Numbered from the stretch's first letter, positions 51,906-64,000 are shown. The stretch is DNA of 64,000 nt from Sphingobacterium thalpophilum (GCF_901482695.1 NZ_LR590484.1:1798001-1862000), one strand, 5' to 3'. Numbers and translations are program-made. Notes: generated by a model not told the origin, from the letters alone.

Positions 51906-53096
51906 TTACAATAGTGTCGCGAATACAAACGCGATGACTGCAATCACTAGACCAAACATAAAAATACCGTAGGCATAACGTAACAGCTTATATTTCCTAC
52001 CCAAAACGACACCCTGGGAATATACGTCCTTGGTGAGCATGCCATAAAGGAACTCTGAGTCGGCCATTACTTTTTGCATGCCTTCGTTGTAATCTTCAAG
52101 CTTCATTTTGTAAAAATTTCCAAAAAAAAGCAGATTAACCGTTTTCTGTTCAATTTCATGTTTTGAAAATTTTCCAGAAGGAATTTTTGGAATGGTGGAT
52201 AGTATGGCCATAACCATCGTGGCGACGACTGCAGTCGTCAAAATAATCGTAGGTAGAATGAGATGTTCGTTGCTGTCTAATTTCCTAAACAACACAGCAA
52301 TGACAACCGACAGGATAATCGAGTTGACTGTCAACAATATATTGGCTTTGTTGTCGGCCATATCGCTCAGCCGTTGGTTGTTGGCGGATGTAATTCGGAA
52401 CATCGTTTCTATACCCCGTTCGGGCTTCCCATTCCTGTCTTTCTCTTTCGGTTTTTTGTCGTCTTTTTTGCTTTCTTTATTTTTAGAAATAGACTTTTCC
52501 TGTTTTCGTTCTAACTCCTTTAAGTTCTCTTCTTTCTTCGCATTAAGTTTTTGCCGGGCATAGTCCGTGTGGTAATGGTGACTCAATAATAGCTTTATGG
52601 TTCCTGCGCGCCAAATATCTTTATCGATTTCTTTACCTAGGACAGCTTCAGCTTCTGCCTTCATAAGTTTGTTTCTGTTTTCAAAGTCATCGCTTCCAAG
52701 GTGAAATAGATCGGCATCGCAAAGTATTTTTTCCAATAGGGTATTGGGCTCTTGCGGCATTCTTGTCGCGAGGATACAGCCCTTAATCTTCTCCTTTACC
52801 TCTTCGGGGACACCTTTATCTTTTAAGAAGTCCAGTGCGATCTCCACACTCCTTTTTTCGTGACCAATTGCGTTGTCAGATTGTACATAACCCAAATCGT
52901 GAAAATAAGCAGCGCTGATCACAATAAAATGATCCACCTCATCCAACTGATAAAATGAAGAAATCTCTTCAGCTGCCTGAACCACCGAATGGGTGTGCAA
53001 GCTATTGTGAAAACAGTGACATGTCGATATGTTTTCTGCGATATATGTTCCAGAATATTCCTCTATCTGTTTTAAAAGTTGGTTATAATCTATCAT
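51906..53096 (-). CDS. HD-domain protein with C-terminal Pycsar-effector-like transmembrane domain
   Basis: 396 residues. HD phosphohydrolase domain (about 20-180): metal ligands H34 or H36, the HD pair H66/D67 in AAYFHDLGYV, H79, and D127 in LCDADLFHLG. A lysine/glutamate-rich linker (about 187-227) is followed by a PycTM/DUF5706 region (about 230-396) with membrane helices near 252-270, 278-300 and 374-395 and the conserved ADNKANILLTVNS. PycTM proteins are membrane effectors of the Pycsar phage-defence system, gated by cCMP or cUMP. No cyclase gene is in this window, and HD-PycTM fusions also occur outside defence loci. Confidence 0.8.
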   Translation of the reverse strand: MIDYNQLLKQIEEYSGTYIAENISTCHCFHNSLHTHSVVQAAEEISSFYQLDEVDHFIVISAAYFHDLGYVQSDNAIGHEKRSVEIALDFLKDKGVPEEVKEKIKGCILATRMPQEPNTLLEKILCDADLFHLGSDDFENRNKLMKAEAEAVLGKEIDKDIWRAGTIKLLLSHHYHTDYARQKLNAKKEENLKELERKQEKSISKNKESKKDDKKPKEKDRNGKPERGIETMFRITSANNQRLSDMADNKANILLTVNSIILSVVIAVLFRKLDSNEHLILPTIILTTAVVATMVMAILSTIPKIPSGKFSKHEIEQKTVNLLFFGNFYKMKLEDYNEGMQKVMADSEFLYGMLTKDVYSQGVVLGRKYKLLRYAYGIFMFGLVIAVIAFVFATLL

Positions 53097-53900
53097 GGAT
53101 CAATATATTAATCGGAATAAAAGTATCTAATATCTTTAACATCTTAAATAAATATTATCTCTTTTTGTAATTTCTTAACCTAGATCAAATTTAATGAAAA
53201 TTAGCTCATTCCTTCCTGTCTGCTCTGCTTTAATGTCTGCCTCGTAGCTAAAAGTCTGTTCGCGATGTTTTGATGAACAACTACCTGACGGTATCTTACA
53301 ATTTCATCCGTATTGTTGCCGTGTCATTGTCGGTATGTTGTATGCGCTGGTTTTCTATTGACGGTGACCAAGTTCCATATTTACCTAGGTATTAGATATT
53401 GCTTAGTTAGGTTTCCCTTAGGTTTAATTTAGTCTGAACCTAATGAAAACCTAAACTAAACCTAAACAAACCCTAAGTAAAACCTATATAAGAGTATGTA
53501 TTGGCCTCTGCCGAATTGCCCTTTGGACGTTGGACCGGATATCCGTAGCTGGTCGTGCGCTTCCGGCCTGTTCAGTCCAGGCAGTCAGCACACCGTGCTG
53601 ATGGCATGCTGCTGTCCTGCAGTGAGAGTCAAGGATTATCGGAGTATTGCGGGCTCTGGTAACCCGTCTTCAGGATCTGCTCTGCCCTCTGCGGTCCGGC
53701 AGAACTGCGCCCGGCTCCGGGCGGCTTCTGCTCTGCCCTGCATCCGGATAGCATTCTGCTTAACCGGATGCTTTCCGCGGAGATTTTTGCTTCCGCCCGT
53801 CCTTGCGGCCCCTGTTTGCGGTCCCGGAGCAGGCGGTTTCAAAAACAATCGTCCACCTGTCCAGCGGGTTAGGGCAAAAACGGAAAAAATAAGGACAGAA
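53097..53900. other. Gene-poor stretch upstream of the rRNA operon
   Basis: About 800 bp. The first 290 bp are ordinary AT-rich DNA without a convincing frame. Then an inverted repeat of AGGTT/AACCT units (53383-53490), followed abruptly by a GC-rich block (about 53495-53880). The block holds open frames on both strands with no family match, no signal peptide and biased cysteine/arginine/proline composition, as expected from random GC-rich DNA. Confidence 0.6.
53383..53490. repeat. Inverted-repeat cluster of AGGTT/AACCT heptamers
   Basis: The left half contains CCTAGGT, TTAGGTTT and TTAGGTTT. The right half contains AACCTAA, AAACCTAAAC, TAAACCTAAAC, AACCCTAA and AACCTAT. The arms around CTTAGGTTTAATTTAG and CTAAACTAAACCTAA pair at about three quarters of positions over some 31 bp with an 18-nt loop. 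Confidence 0.65.
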
Positions 53901-53902
53901 GT

Positions 53903-53935
53903 CTTGGAAGTTTGTTCCAAAAGTTTCTATCTTTG
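53903..53935 (+). promoter_or_regulatory. rRNA operon promoter P1
   Basis: CTTG at 53903-53906, 21 bp spacer, TATCTTTG at 53928-53935. The early transcript begins with a small CTCC-GCAA-GGAG hairpin. Confidence 0.8.
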
Positions 53936-54053
53936 CACCACTCCGCAAGGGAGGGCGGGCTGCTCCGGAAGAAGCAGCCATGAAAAAAGAAGGGTTCAGC
54001 GGTAGCTGAACGTGGAAACCGGAAAAAGAAAGCCAAAAAAACTTCAGAAATTT

Positions 54054-54084
54054 TTTGGAAGTCCGGAAAAGATTCCTACCTTTG
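54054..54084 (+). promoter_or_regulatory. rRNA operon promoter P2
   Basis: TTTG at 54054-54057, 19 bp spacer, TACCTTTG at 54077-54084, about 260 bp upstream of the 16S gene. The early transcript forms a CCGCC-GGAAA-GGCGG hairpin. Tandem with P1. Confidence 0.85.
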
Positions 54085-54177
54085 CAGTCCCGCCGGAAAC
54101 GGCGGAAAAAACAAAAAAGATAAAAGCGGGCGCAATGCCCGTCTGAATACAGCGGATACGGAAGTTGAAGCGCATAA

Positions 54178-54191
54178 AGTTCTTTAATAAC
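54178..54191 (+). promoter_or_regulatory. boxA-like antitermination motif upstream of 16S
   Basis: AGTTCTTTAATAAC resembles the NusB/S10-bound boxA core (GCTCTTTAACA). A second copy, AGTTCTTTGACA, lies at 56198-56209 before 23S. Confidence 0.5.
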
Positions 54192-54340
54192 ACACAATCA
54201 TGTAGCGTGACGGGCAGACAGACGAAAGTCGGAAGTCATGGAACAGATTCAATCAATCCGTTCAATTCGGTCCGAGATCAGAGATATTAAAAAAAGAATT
54301 CTGATTATTATAAATAGTCGGAGTCAGAAACTTCATTTTA

Positions 54341-55869
<1,529 letters not shown>

Positions 55870-55987
55870 AGAGCATCGCGGACCGTTGCTCGTCACGTAC
55901 CACATGATTGAAAAGAAGAAAACATCAGAAGAAAGTGCCCTCCCCTTAAAGGAGCGGTCCCGGAAGGAGAGATGGAATAATACAGCT

Positions 55988-56061
55988 AGTCCCGTAGCTC
56001 AGTTGGTCAGAGCACTACACTGATAATGTAGGGGTCAGCAGTTCAAATCTGCTCGGGACTA
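55988..56061 (+). tRNA. tRNA-Ile (GAT) in the rRNA spacer
   Basis: 74 nt. Acceptor AGTCCCG/CGGGACT, D-arm GCTCAGTTGGTCAGAGC, anticodon loop CTGATAA giving GAT, T-arm CAGTTCAAATCTG. CCA not encoded. Confidence 0.95.
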
Positions 56062-56071
56062 CGGACAGAAA

Positions 56072-56145
56072 GGGGAATTAGCTCAGCTGGCTAGAGCACC
56101 TGCCTTGCACGCAGGGGGTCAACGGTTCGAATCCGTTATTCTCCA
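56072..56145 (+). tRNA. tRNA-Ala (TGC) in the rRNA spacer
   Basis: 74 nt. Acceptor GGGGAAT/ATTCTCC, anticodon stem CCTGC/GCAGG with loop CTTGCAC giving TGC, T-arm ACGGTTCGAATCCGT. CCA not encoded. Confidence 0.95.
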
Positions 56146-56197
56146 CGTTTCCGGGAGGAACATCGAGAGATGTTCTAGAAAAAGCAACCGGAAAAAG

Positions 56198-56209
56198 AGT
56201 TCTTTGACA
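56198..56209 (+). promoter_or_regulatory. boxA-like antitermination motif upstream of 23S
   Basis: AGTTCTTTGACA in the spacer after tRNA-Ala, matching the boxA-like copy before 16S. Confidence 0.5.
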
Positions 56210-56371
56210 TACTGAAAGAGAAAAAAAATTACAAGAGAAGACAACAGTAGAGACAATGCTGGTATGTGTCTGATGTGATGAGGAGATATCCGGTGAATAC
56301 CGGAGGAATCATTGCGTAGCATATCGGTATATATATCAAAAGCAGCCGCATAGTGGCAAAAGGCTATGCCG

Positions 56372-59257
<2,886 letters not shown>

Positions 59258-59407
59258 TGCAGACAGACACTGTTGTCTTCCTCTTTAATTTTTGAAAACC
59301 TCTTTTGGTATATATGTCAGTATGGTGCGTGCTGCCGGACCGGTATTTTCCCTGCGGAGGGAAGCTGAATACCATCATCCAGCTGCTTGATACCATAAAT
59401 GATCTTT

Positions 59408-59514
59408 AGGTGCCTATATCGGCGGTGTCTACCTCTTCCCATTCCGAACAGAGCAGTCAAGCCCGCCAGAGCCGATGGTATTGCCGTAACAGGTGGGAGA
59501 GTAGGTCGGTGCCT
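59408..59514 (+). rRNA. 5S ribosomal RNA
   Basis: About 107 nt. Terminal helix AGGTGCC/GGTGCCT (with G-T pairs), the conserved CCCATTCCGAACAG loop and GTGGGAGAGTAGG region. A T run starts at its 3' end. Confidence 0.95.
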
Positions 59515-59523
59515 TTTTTTACA

Positions 59524-59565
59524 CGGAAGCCCTTGCTGGAAACAGTCAAGGGCTTCTTCCGTTTT
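59524..59565 (+). terminator. Terminator of the rRNA operon
   Basis: CGGAAGCCCTTG pairs with CAAGGGCTTC plus TTCCG around an 11-nt loop, followed by TTTT. Confidence 0.85.
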
Positions 59566-60006
59566 CGGCGGACCTGCTGCGCGCAGCGGGATGACCGGAG
59601 GGAACCGCTCTCTCTGCGCGGGTACCGGAAACGGTTTATGGGCGTCTACGGTCCTGATATACTGCCGTGCGGTCATAAAAAGCCAGCATCCAGCAGCGGT
59701 ATGTCTGTTATCCGTTTCATCTCTTATAGCTGCTAGATAGATTAACAATAATAAGTGACGGCGCTTAACTCCGTTTATATGCTTCCGAAATGACAATTTT
59801 CATTAACCATGTATAGGAAAGAGCGTTTGATTGTTTCCTGTAAAGAGACCAATCACGGTCGCCGGATGATATGCACGACAAAAAGAGAGAAATTCATTAT
59901 TTGAGTGCTGAGAAACAGCCGGTACCGTTGTGATACAATAGGTCCGCCGGATTAAAATATCTGAGTAGCACAGGCGCAAGAGATTAGATGCGCCTATAGA
60001 AGTATA
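59566..60006. other. Intergenic stretch after the rRNA operon
   Basis: About 440 bp. The first 150 bp are GC-rich like the block upstream of the operon, the rest AT-rich. Frames here overlap the 5S gene antisense and show no family match. I see no gene, promoter box or tRNA. Confidence 0.55.
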
Positions 60007-60393
60007 CTAATCTTCTTCTGTATAAAAATCAATTAAGGAAGAAAGGTAGGGATCATCCCAGCCTTCAGATATATTTTCGAAATCCTCATCTGGGATATTA
60101 GTCTGTCTGATTTCAAGAGATGTTCCTTTTTTATGTTCATGCAGCTTTAGTGTTACGATAGAAGGTGTATCAGTTTCGCCAAAATACCACTCCTGAACGA
60201 TTTTTGAAGGGGGGACCAGTTCAAGGAACCTGCCTGTGATTGCGCCATCCCAGAGCGAGAATTCGCCATTAACGGTTGGATCTATGGAAACGAGGTCTCC
60301 TGTCCACAGACGGGCCGTAATCTCGGTTGTCAATGCAAGATACAATTCTTCTGGCGTTGCTGGGATAATGGCGTACTTCTTGAAATCTTTCAT
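60007..60393 (-). CDS. START-like/SRPBCC domain protein (AHSA1 type)
   Basis: 128 residues, the whole length one helix-grip fold. It opens with KYAIIPATPEELYLALT, contains the family motif FSLWDGAITGRFLELVPPSKIVQEWYFG (residues 45-72) and ends with an acidic tail EGWDDPYLSSLIDFY. Such proteins bind hydrophobic ligands or assist chaperones; the role here is unknown. A TAAATTTG box four bases from the ATG implies a leaderless mRNA. Confidence 0.82.
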   Translation of the reverse strand: MKDFKKYAIIPATPEELYLALTTEITARLWTGDLVSIDPTVNGEFSLWDGAITGRFLELVPPSKIVQEWYFGETDTPSIVTLKLHEHKKGTSLEIRQTNIPDEDFENISEGWDDPYLSSLIDFYTEED

Positions 60394-60397
60394 AGTG

Positions 60398-60405
60398 CAA
60401 ATTTA
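60398..60405 (-). promoter_or_regulatory. -7 box (TAAATTTG) of the SRPBCC gene
   Basis: Perfect TAnnTTTG on the minus strand, ending four bases before the ATG at 60393. Confidence 0.7.
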
Positions 60406-60481
60406 CTCTTTATTGTAATTGTCTGCTTATTTTGACTTCATTTTTATTTATGTTAATTTTAGCACAAACTATTAGGACATC

Positions 60482-61849
60482 ATGAGTAATTTTCTGCCAA
60501 ATTCCTTAGTGAGGAAACTGGGCGCGAATCCCGGATTTGACACAGCAGCATTTATTAAAGTACATGAAGAGGCAATTCGGGCAACAGCAGTTCGCTTAAA
60601 TCCGGATAAACTGGATGAATGTCCGTTCCCATATACGGGTAAGGTCCCTTGGTGCGATACCGCCTTTTATCTTAAAGATCGTCCTATATTTACTCTCGAC
60701 CCCCAGTTTCATGCGGGGGCATATTATCCCCAGGATGCCTCTTCCATGTTCGTCGATCATATTATTCGTACGCTGGGGTTAGAGGCCATACCAATCATGG
60801 CATTGGACCTCTGTGCAGCTCCCGGAGGCAAATCGACCTTATTGAACAGTAGCCTGCATCCAGATAGCTTATTGGTTGCCAATGAAATCATCAAAACACG
60901 GGTAAACATCTTGCAGGATAACCTGACGAAATGGGGCAATGCGAACACCGTTGTTACCAATAATGATCCTTCTGCTTTTGACCGCTTACCCGGATACTTT
61001 GACTTAATGCTTGTCGATGCTCCTTGTTCGGGTTCAGGTATGTTCCGGAAGGATGCCGATACGATAGATGAATGGTCCGAAGCGAATGTGAAGCTCTGCA
61101 GTGAAAGGCAACAGCGTATTTTGGCAGAAAGTATGGCAGCTCTTAAATCAGGAGGGTATCTATTTTACTCCACATGCTCATATTCGGAGGAGGAGAATGA
61201 GGATATTGCGGATTGGCTGATAAGCTCGGGAGGCTTTGAGACCGTGGAGATAGGCATCGATGCCGCATGGGGAATTGAGCATACGCGATCGGCGAAGAAT
61301 GCCGCTCATGGCTATCGTTTTTATCCACATAAGTTGAGCGGTGAGGGATTTTTTATCACTGTCCTAAGGAAAGTTGATGAACAGCCTACATTTAATAGAA
61401 GAAAGATAAAAGCAGAGAAATCGGACATTCCCAAGGGTATTTTGAGCAATTGGGTGGCTAAGCTGGATGAGTTTCACTGTTTTGGCCATCATGACGATAT
61501 GTATATATTTCCTAAACGTTATGAGCATGATCTCAAATACCTTCAAAATGTGCTATATCTGAAGAATGCAGGAACTAATATCGGAAAACTCAATCGAAAA
61601 GAGCTAATTCCCGGACATGCACTGGCCTTGAGTAATTCTTTGATACCCGACTTTCAGTGTGTGGAACTTTCTCTCCAAGATGCGCAAAACTACCTTCGAA
61701 AAGAAAATATTACCATAGATCTGATTCCGGAAGGGATCAATGGATGGACCTTGGCAAAATTTAAGGGGAAGGCTCTCGGCTGGATGAAAGTACTGCCCAA
61801 CAGGGTGAACAATTATTATCCGAAGGAGCTGAGGATAGCATATTTATAG
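60482..61849 (+). CDS. RsmB/RsmF-type rRNA cytosine-C5 methyltransferase
   Basis: 455 residues. SAM domain with motif I ALDLCAAPGGKST (about 114-126), the aspartate in LMLVDAPCSGSGMF carrying the motif IV cysteine, and the catalytic motif VI cysteine in FYSTCSYSEEEN. The C-terminal third (about 300-455) is a PUA-like RNA-binding tail, with WVAKLDEFHCFGHHDDMY and LGWMKVLPNRVNNYYPKE. It makes 5-methylcytosine, most likely in 16S rRNA as in RsmF. The start is the ATG at 60482. Single gene, convergent with coaBC. Confidence 0.88.
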   Translation: MSNFLPNSLVRKLGANPGFDTAAFIKVHEEAIRATAVRLNPDKLDECPFPYTGKVPWCDTAFYLKDRPIFTLDPQFHAGAYYPQDASSMFVDHIIRTLGLEAIPIMALDLCAAPGGKSTLLNSSLHPDSLLVANEIIKTRVNILQDNLTKWGNANTVVTNNDPSAFDRLPGYFDLMLVDAPCSGSGMFRKDADTIDEWSEANVKLCSERQQRILAESMAALKSGGYLFYSTCSYSEEENEDIADWLISSGGFETVEIGIDAAWGIEHTRSAKNAAHGYRFYPHKLSGEGFFITVLRKVDEQPTFNRRKIKAEKSDIPKGILSNWVAKLDEFHCFGHHDDMYIFPKRYEHDLKYLQNVLYLKNAGTNIGKLNRKELIPGHALALSNSLIPDFQCVELSLQDAQNYLRKENITIDLIPEGINGWTLAKFKGKALGWMKVLPNRVNNYYPKELRIAYL

Positions 61850-61894
61850 ACAGCAAGAAGGTGTACTGGATACTTGCCCGTTGCTAGAACGGGG

Positions 61895-63103
61895 TTACCC
61901 ATTGATCAGAGGATGTGTAAGGATGAGCTGACAGATGTCTTTTGCGACTTCTTCTTTTGATTTGAGAGAAAATTCCTTGATTTCACCATTCCGGCTAATA
62001 ACAGTTACCTTATTGGTATCTGTCGCAAAACCAGCACCTTTATCCCGCATGGAATTAAGTACGATTAAATCAAGGTTCTTTCGTGCCAGCTTATCTTTCG
62101 CATGGTCCAATTCGTCGTTTGTTTCAAGAGCAAATCCTACAATAATCTGACCGTCTTTTTTTCTTGCGCCCAAGGTCGCTAAAATATCCGTTGTTTTCTT
62201 TAGGGGAATAGAAAACTGATCTTCTTTTTTCTTGATTTTTTGGGTGGCTACTTCGATAGGCGTATAATCTGCTACAGCGGCACTCATGACGACAATGGAG
62301 GCTGCAGCGAAATGATCTTCGCAAGCCTGAAGCATTTGTGCTGCCGAGGTAACGGAGATCAGATGAATGCCTTCTGGTATACTGAGGCTGCTTGGCCCCG
62401 ATATTAAGGTAACATCTGCACCCAGCTGTTTCAATTGCCGGGCAATAGCATAACCCATCTTCCCGCTCGAGTGGTTCCCAATAAAGCGAACAGGATCTAT
62501 TGCCTCATAAGTAGGTCCGGCAGTGACAAGTGCCTTTTTACCCAACAAAGGAAGACTATCTTCACTGTAATTTTCTAAAAATGCAACGATTTCCTCGGGC
62601 TCGGCAAGACGTCCCTCACCTATTAAACCGCTGGCCAGTGGTCCGTTGCCAGGTGGAATAATAATATTTCCATACGAACGGAGCCGCTCTATATTGTGCT
62701 GTGTTGCGGGATGTTTCCACATATCCAAGTCCATTGCCGGAGCAAAAAAGACCGGGCACTTCGCTGATAGATATACAGCCATCAATAGGTTGTCACACAA
62801 GCCGTTTGCCATTTTTGCTAGCGTATTGGCTGTTGCTGGTGCAATAACAATATAGTCAGCCTGCAGGGCAATTTCAACATGATTGTTCCATTCACCCGTG
62901 TCCGGCTGGTAATAATTTACTAAAACGGGATTCTTGGAAAGTGTTGAAAGCGTAAGTGGAGTAATAAAAGCGGTGGCTTCCTCAGACATGATGACTCGAA
63001 CCTGGGCGTCCGCTTTAACTAACAGTCGAATGAGGGTTGCAATTTTGTATGCGGCAATACTGCCGCATACAGCAATTACAATATTTTTCCCAGCTAAAGC
63101 CAT
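61895..63103 (-). CDS. coaBC: Bifunctional phosphopantothenoylcysteine decarboxylase/phosphopantothenate-cysteine ligase
   Basis: 402 residues, normal fusion length. The N-terminal CoaC flavoprotein half (1-180) starts NIVIAVCGSIAAYKIA, has the catalytic histidine in EWNNHVEIALQAD and the PAMDLDMWKHPAT loop. The C-terminal CoaB half (190-400) has VTAGPTYEAIDPVRFIGNHSSGKMG and KIKKKEDQFSI. It carries out two coenzyme A steps. The gene starts 8 nt after rpoZ in the conserved Bacteroidota order bamD-rpoZ-coaBC. Confidence 0.95.
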   Translation of the reverse strand: MALAGKNIVIAVCGSIAAYKIATLIRLLVKADAQVRVIMSEEATAFITPLTLSTLSKNPVLVNYYQPDTGEWNNHVEIALQADYIVIAPATANTLAKMANGLCDNLLMAVYLSAKCPVFFAPAMDLDMWKHPATQHNIERLRSYGNIIIPPGNGPLASGLIGEGRLAEPEEIVAFLENYSEDSLPLLGKKALVTAGPTYEAIDPVRFIGNHSSGKMGYAIARQLKQLGADVTLISGPSSLSIPEGIHLISVTSAAQMLQACEDHFAAASIVVMSAAVADYTPIEVATQKIKKKEDQFSIPLKKTTDILATLGARKKDGQIIVGFALETNDELDHAKDKLARKNLDLIVLNSMRDKGAGFATDTNKVTVISRNGEIKEFSLKSKEEVAKDICQLILTHPLING

Positions 63104-63111
63104 CTTTTGAA

Positions 63112-63441
63112 TTAGTCTTGCTCCTTCGAAGGATTTCTGTAATACACTTTGTCGTGCAAGAATTCGTCAATTGCAACCAAGGTTGGTTTTGGCATGCGTT
63201 CGTAATGTTTAGAGATCTCAATCTGCTCGCGGTTTTCGAATACCTCTTCCAAGTTATCGTTGTTGCTTGCAAATTCTGCAAGCTTTCCATTTAATTCCTC
63301 CTTAATATCTACCGCAATTTGATTTGCACGTTTAGAAATCACTACAATAGACTCATAGATATTGTCAGTTCCTTTGTCCAATTGTCTTAAATCACGGGTG
63401 ACTGTAGAATTTGGAATTGAATTGTTATTTTTTTGACTCAT
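63112..63441 (-). CDS. rpoZ: RNA polymerase omega subunit
   Basis: 109 residues. The signature region TDNIYESIVVISKRANQIAVD (24-44) matches omega, followed by KEELNGKLAEF and a Bacteroidota-specific C-terminal tail. Omega assists assembly of RNA polymerase. The start overlaps the end of bamD by 17 nt, so the two genes are translationally coupled. Confidence 0.9.
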   Translation of the reverse strand: MSQKNNNSIPNSTVTRDLRQLDKGTDNIYESIVVISKRANQIAVDIKEELNGKLAEFASNNDNLEEVFENREQIEISKHYERMPKPTLVAIDEFLHDKVYYRNPSKEQD

Positions 63442-64000
63442 CTTTTTGGGTATTTTCTTTTTCTTTTTTCGCCTTTTGTTCTTTTATATATGCTTCTTGC
63501 TCGGCAAGTGCTTTATTATATTCTTTCATTTGGGAAGCTGCATGTTTGATGCCTTTTTCGGAATTTTCACGGATAGCCTCAGCTTCTTTTATATGTTTGC
63601 TGTCCGGATAGTTACTCGCGAAACTGCGGTAATAGTCTAAAGCTTCATCATATCTGCTTTCCTGTTTTGACACAATACTCTTAGAAGCAAAGATATACTG
63701 CGCCTTTAAGGTTAGGAATTCAATCTCCTCTGCGTATTTGGTGTCAGGGTACTCCTTTAACACGTTTTGCAGTGCGATCACAGCAGCTCTGTAGTCATCA
63801 TTTAAGCCCATGTCATAATACAGCCTTGCATTCGCAAAAGCTTTGAGCTCAAGTTTATCCCGCAGTTTCTGTATCAGGTCCGCCGCTTCCTTGGACCGTT
63901 CTGATTCGGGATAGAGGTTAACGAAGAGCTGTAGCGCATCTATGGCTTTCTTTGTATTTGCCTGATCGAGCGTGGACCGCGGAGAATCGAGATAATAACA
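63425..64000 (-). CDS. bamD: Outer membrane protein assembly factor BamD, C-terminal part (cut by window end)
   Basis: The open frame continues past the first in-frame ATG at 63811 to the window end with no stop, giving 191 residues. They include YYLDSPRSTLDQANTKKAI and LQLFVNLYPESER, typical of BamD TPR units 2-3, and NARLYYDMG. A lysine/glutamate-rich C-terminal tail follows (KEKENTQKDESKK). The lipoprotein signal lies outside the window. BamD is part of the outer-membrane protein insertion machine. Confidence 0.9.
   Translation of the reverse strand, partial: CYYLDSPRSTLDQANTKKAIDALQLFVNLYPESERSKEAADLIQKLRDKLELKAFANARLYYDMGLNDDYRAAVIALQNVLKEYPDTKYAEEIEFLTLKAQYIFASKSIVSKQESRYDEALDYYRSFASNYPDSKHIKEAEAIRENSEKGIKHAASQMKEYNKALAEQEAYIKEQKAKKEKENTQKDESKK

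Noticed and set aside
51906..53096. Complete Pycsar phage-defence operon
   Set aside because: The PycTM-like effector is present but no nucleotide cyclase is encoded within reach, and neighbours are ppk1 and envelope genes.
53220..53395. Minus-strand frame ending in a TDNDTATIRMKL-type tail, possible remnant of an older gene
   Set aside because: It is short, lacks a start and matches no family I can name; not enough to call a pseudogene.
53496..54005. 169-codon plus-strand frame before the rRNA operon
   Set aside because: Composition is Cys/Arg/Pro heavy, frames overlap on both strands, and its 3' part contains the rRNA promoter P1 box; no family resemblance.
59317..59796. 159-codon minus-strand frame
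   Set aside because: It runs antisense through the 5S rRNA gene and its terminator, so it is a by-product of GC-rich DNA.

Overview
The window looks like chromosomal DNA of a Sphingobacterium-type bacterium (Sphingobacteriaceae, Bacteroidota). Three things point there. The 16S rRNA and the families present (DUF3078, DUF6263, DUF6952, 7TMR-DISM kinases, bamD-rpoZ-coaBC order) fit that group. Genes lack Shine-Dalgarno sequences. Many genes and all three isolated tRNAs carry the Bacteroidota promoter pattern, a TTG-type -33 box, about 20 bp, then TAnnTTTG. I see no prophage, insertion sequence, integron or CRISPR array, so this is mostly core genome with lineage-specific operons.

Layout. 1-4.5 kb: start of anmK (cut by the window edge), gcvH, a DUF6263 protein, pdhB, mqnB (futalosine menaquinone route), queD and folE (both use GTP-derived pterins). 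4.7-9.5 kb: an O-methyltransferase, then a cell-wall/envelope group of two glucosaminidases, a CarboxypepD_reg-like protein, a DUF3078 protein and a lipoprotein amidase. 9.6-14 kb: an operon of PIG-L deacetylase, small membrane protein and sodium:solute symporter. 14.4-18 kb: a redox set (peroxiredoxin, thioredoxin, DUF6952), tRNA-Tyr, tRNA-Arg and an MFS exporter. 18-21.6 kb: a 1067-residue tricorn-like S41 protease and tRNA-Lys. 21.7-27.1 kb: a signalling locus with a lone receiver protein facing a four-gene operon (GNAT-like protein, methyltransferase, 7TMR-DISM histidine kinase, receiver-histidine kinase).

27-36 kb: amidohydrolase, SH3-like lipoprotein, tandem small envelope paralogues, a LytS/LytTR-type two-component pair with a TPR-like periplasmic protein, a D-2-hydroxyacid dehydrogenase and a PLP enzyme. 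36-43 kb: HU, a TPR protein, a 29-residue AURKAIP1/COX24-like ribosomal peptide gene, rng with a TTG start, miaA, an oxidoreductase, a conserved hypothetical, and a promoter-driven structured RNA in front of def. 43-53 kb: a same-strand run transcribed from an HD-PycTM (Pycsar-effector-like) gene through ppk1, an SdiA-regulated-type lipoprotein, a kinase-like/outer-membrane-barrel fusion, a GAF protein and a TRIC-type channel.

53-59.6 kb: a complete rRNA operon (tandem promoters, 16S, tRNA-Ile, tRNA-Ala, 23S, 5S, terminator), preceded by an AT-rich inverted repeat and a GC-rich stretch with no convincing gene. 60-64 kb: an SRPBCC protein, an RsmB/RsmF-type rRNA methyltransferase, and coaBC-rpoZ-bamD (bamD cut by the window end).

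Most interesting: the ppk1-centred operon with its kinase-like domain fused to a BamA-type barrel, the unassigned structured RNA before def, the GNAT/methyltransferase/histidine-kinase signalling locus, and a set of genes whose -7 box sits 3-7 nt from the start codon, implying leaderless mRNAs.
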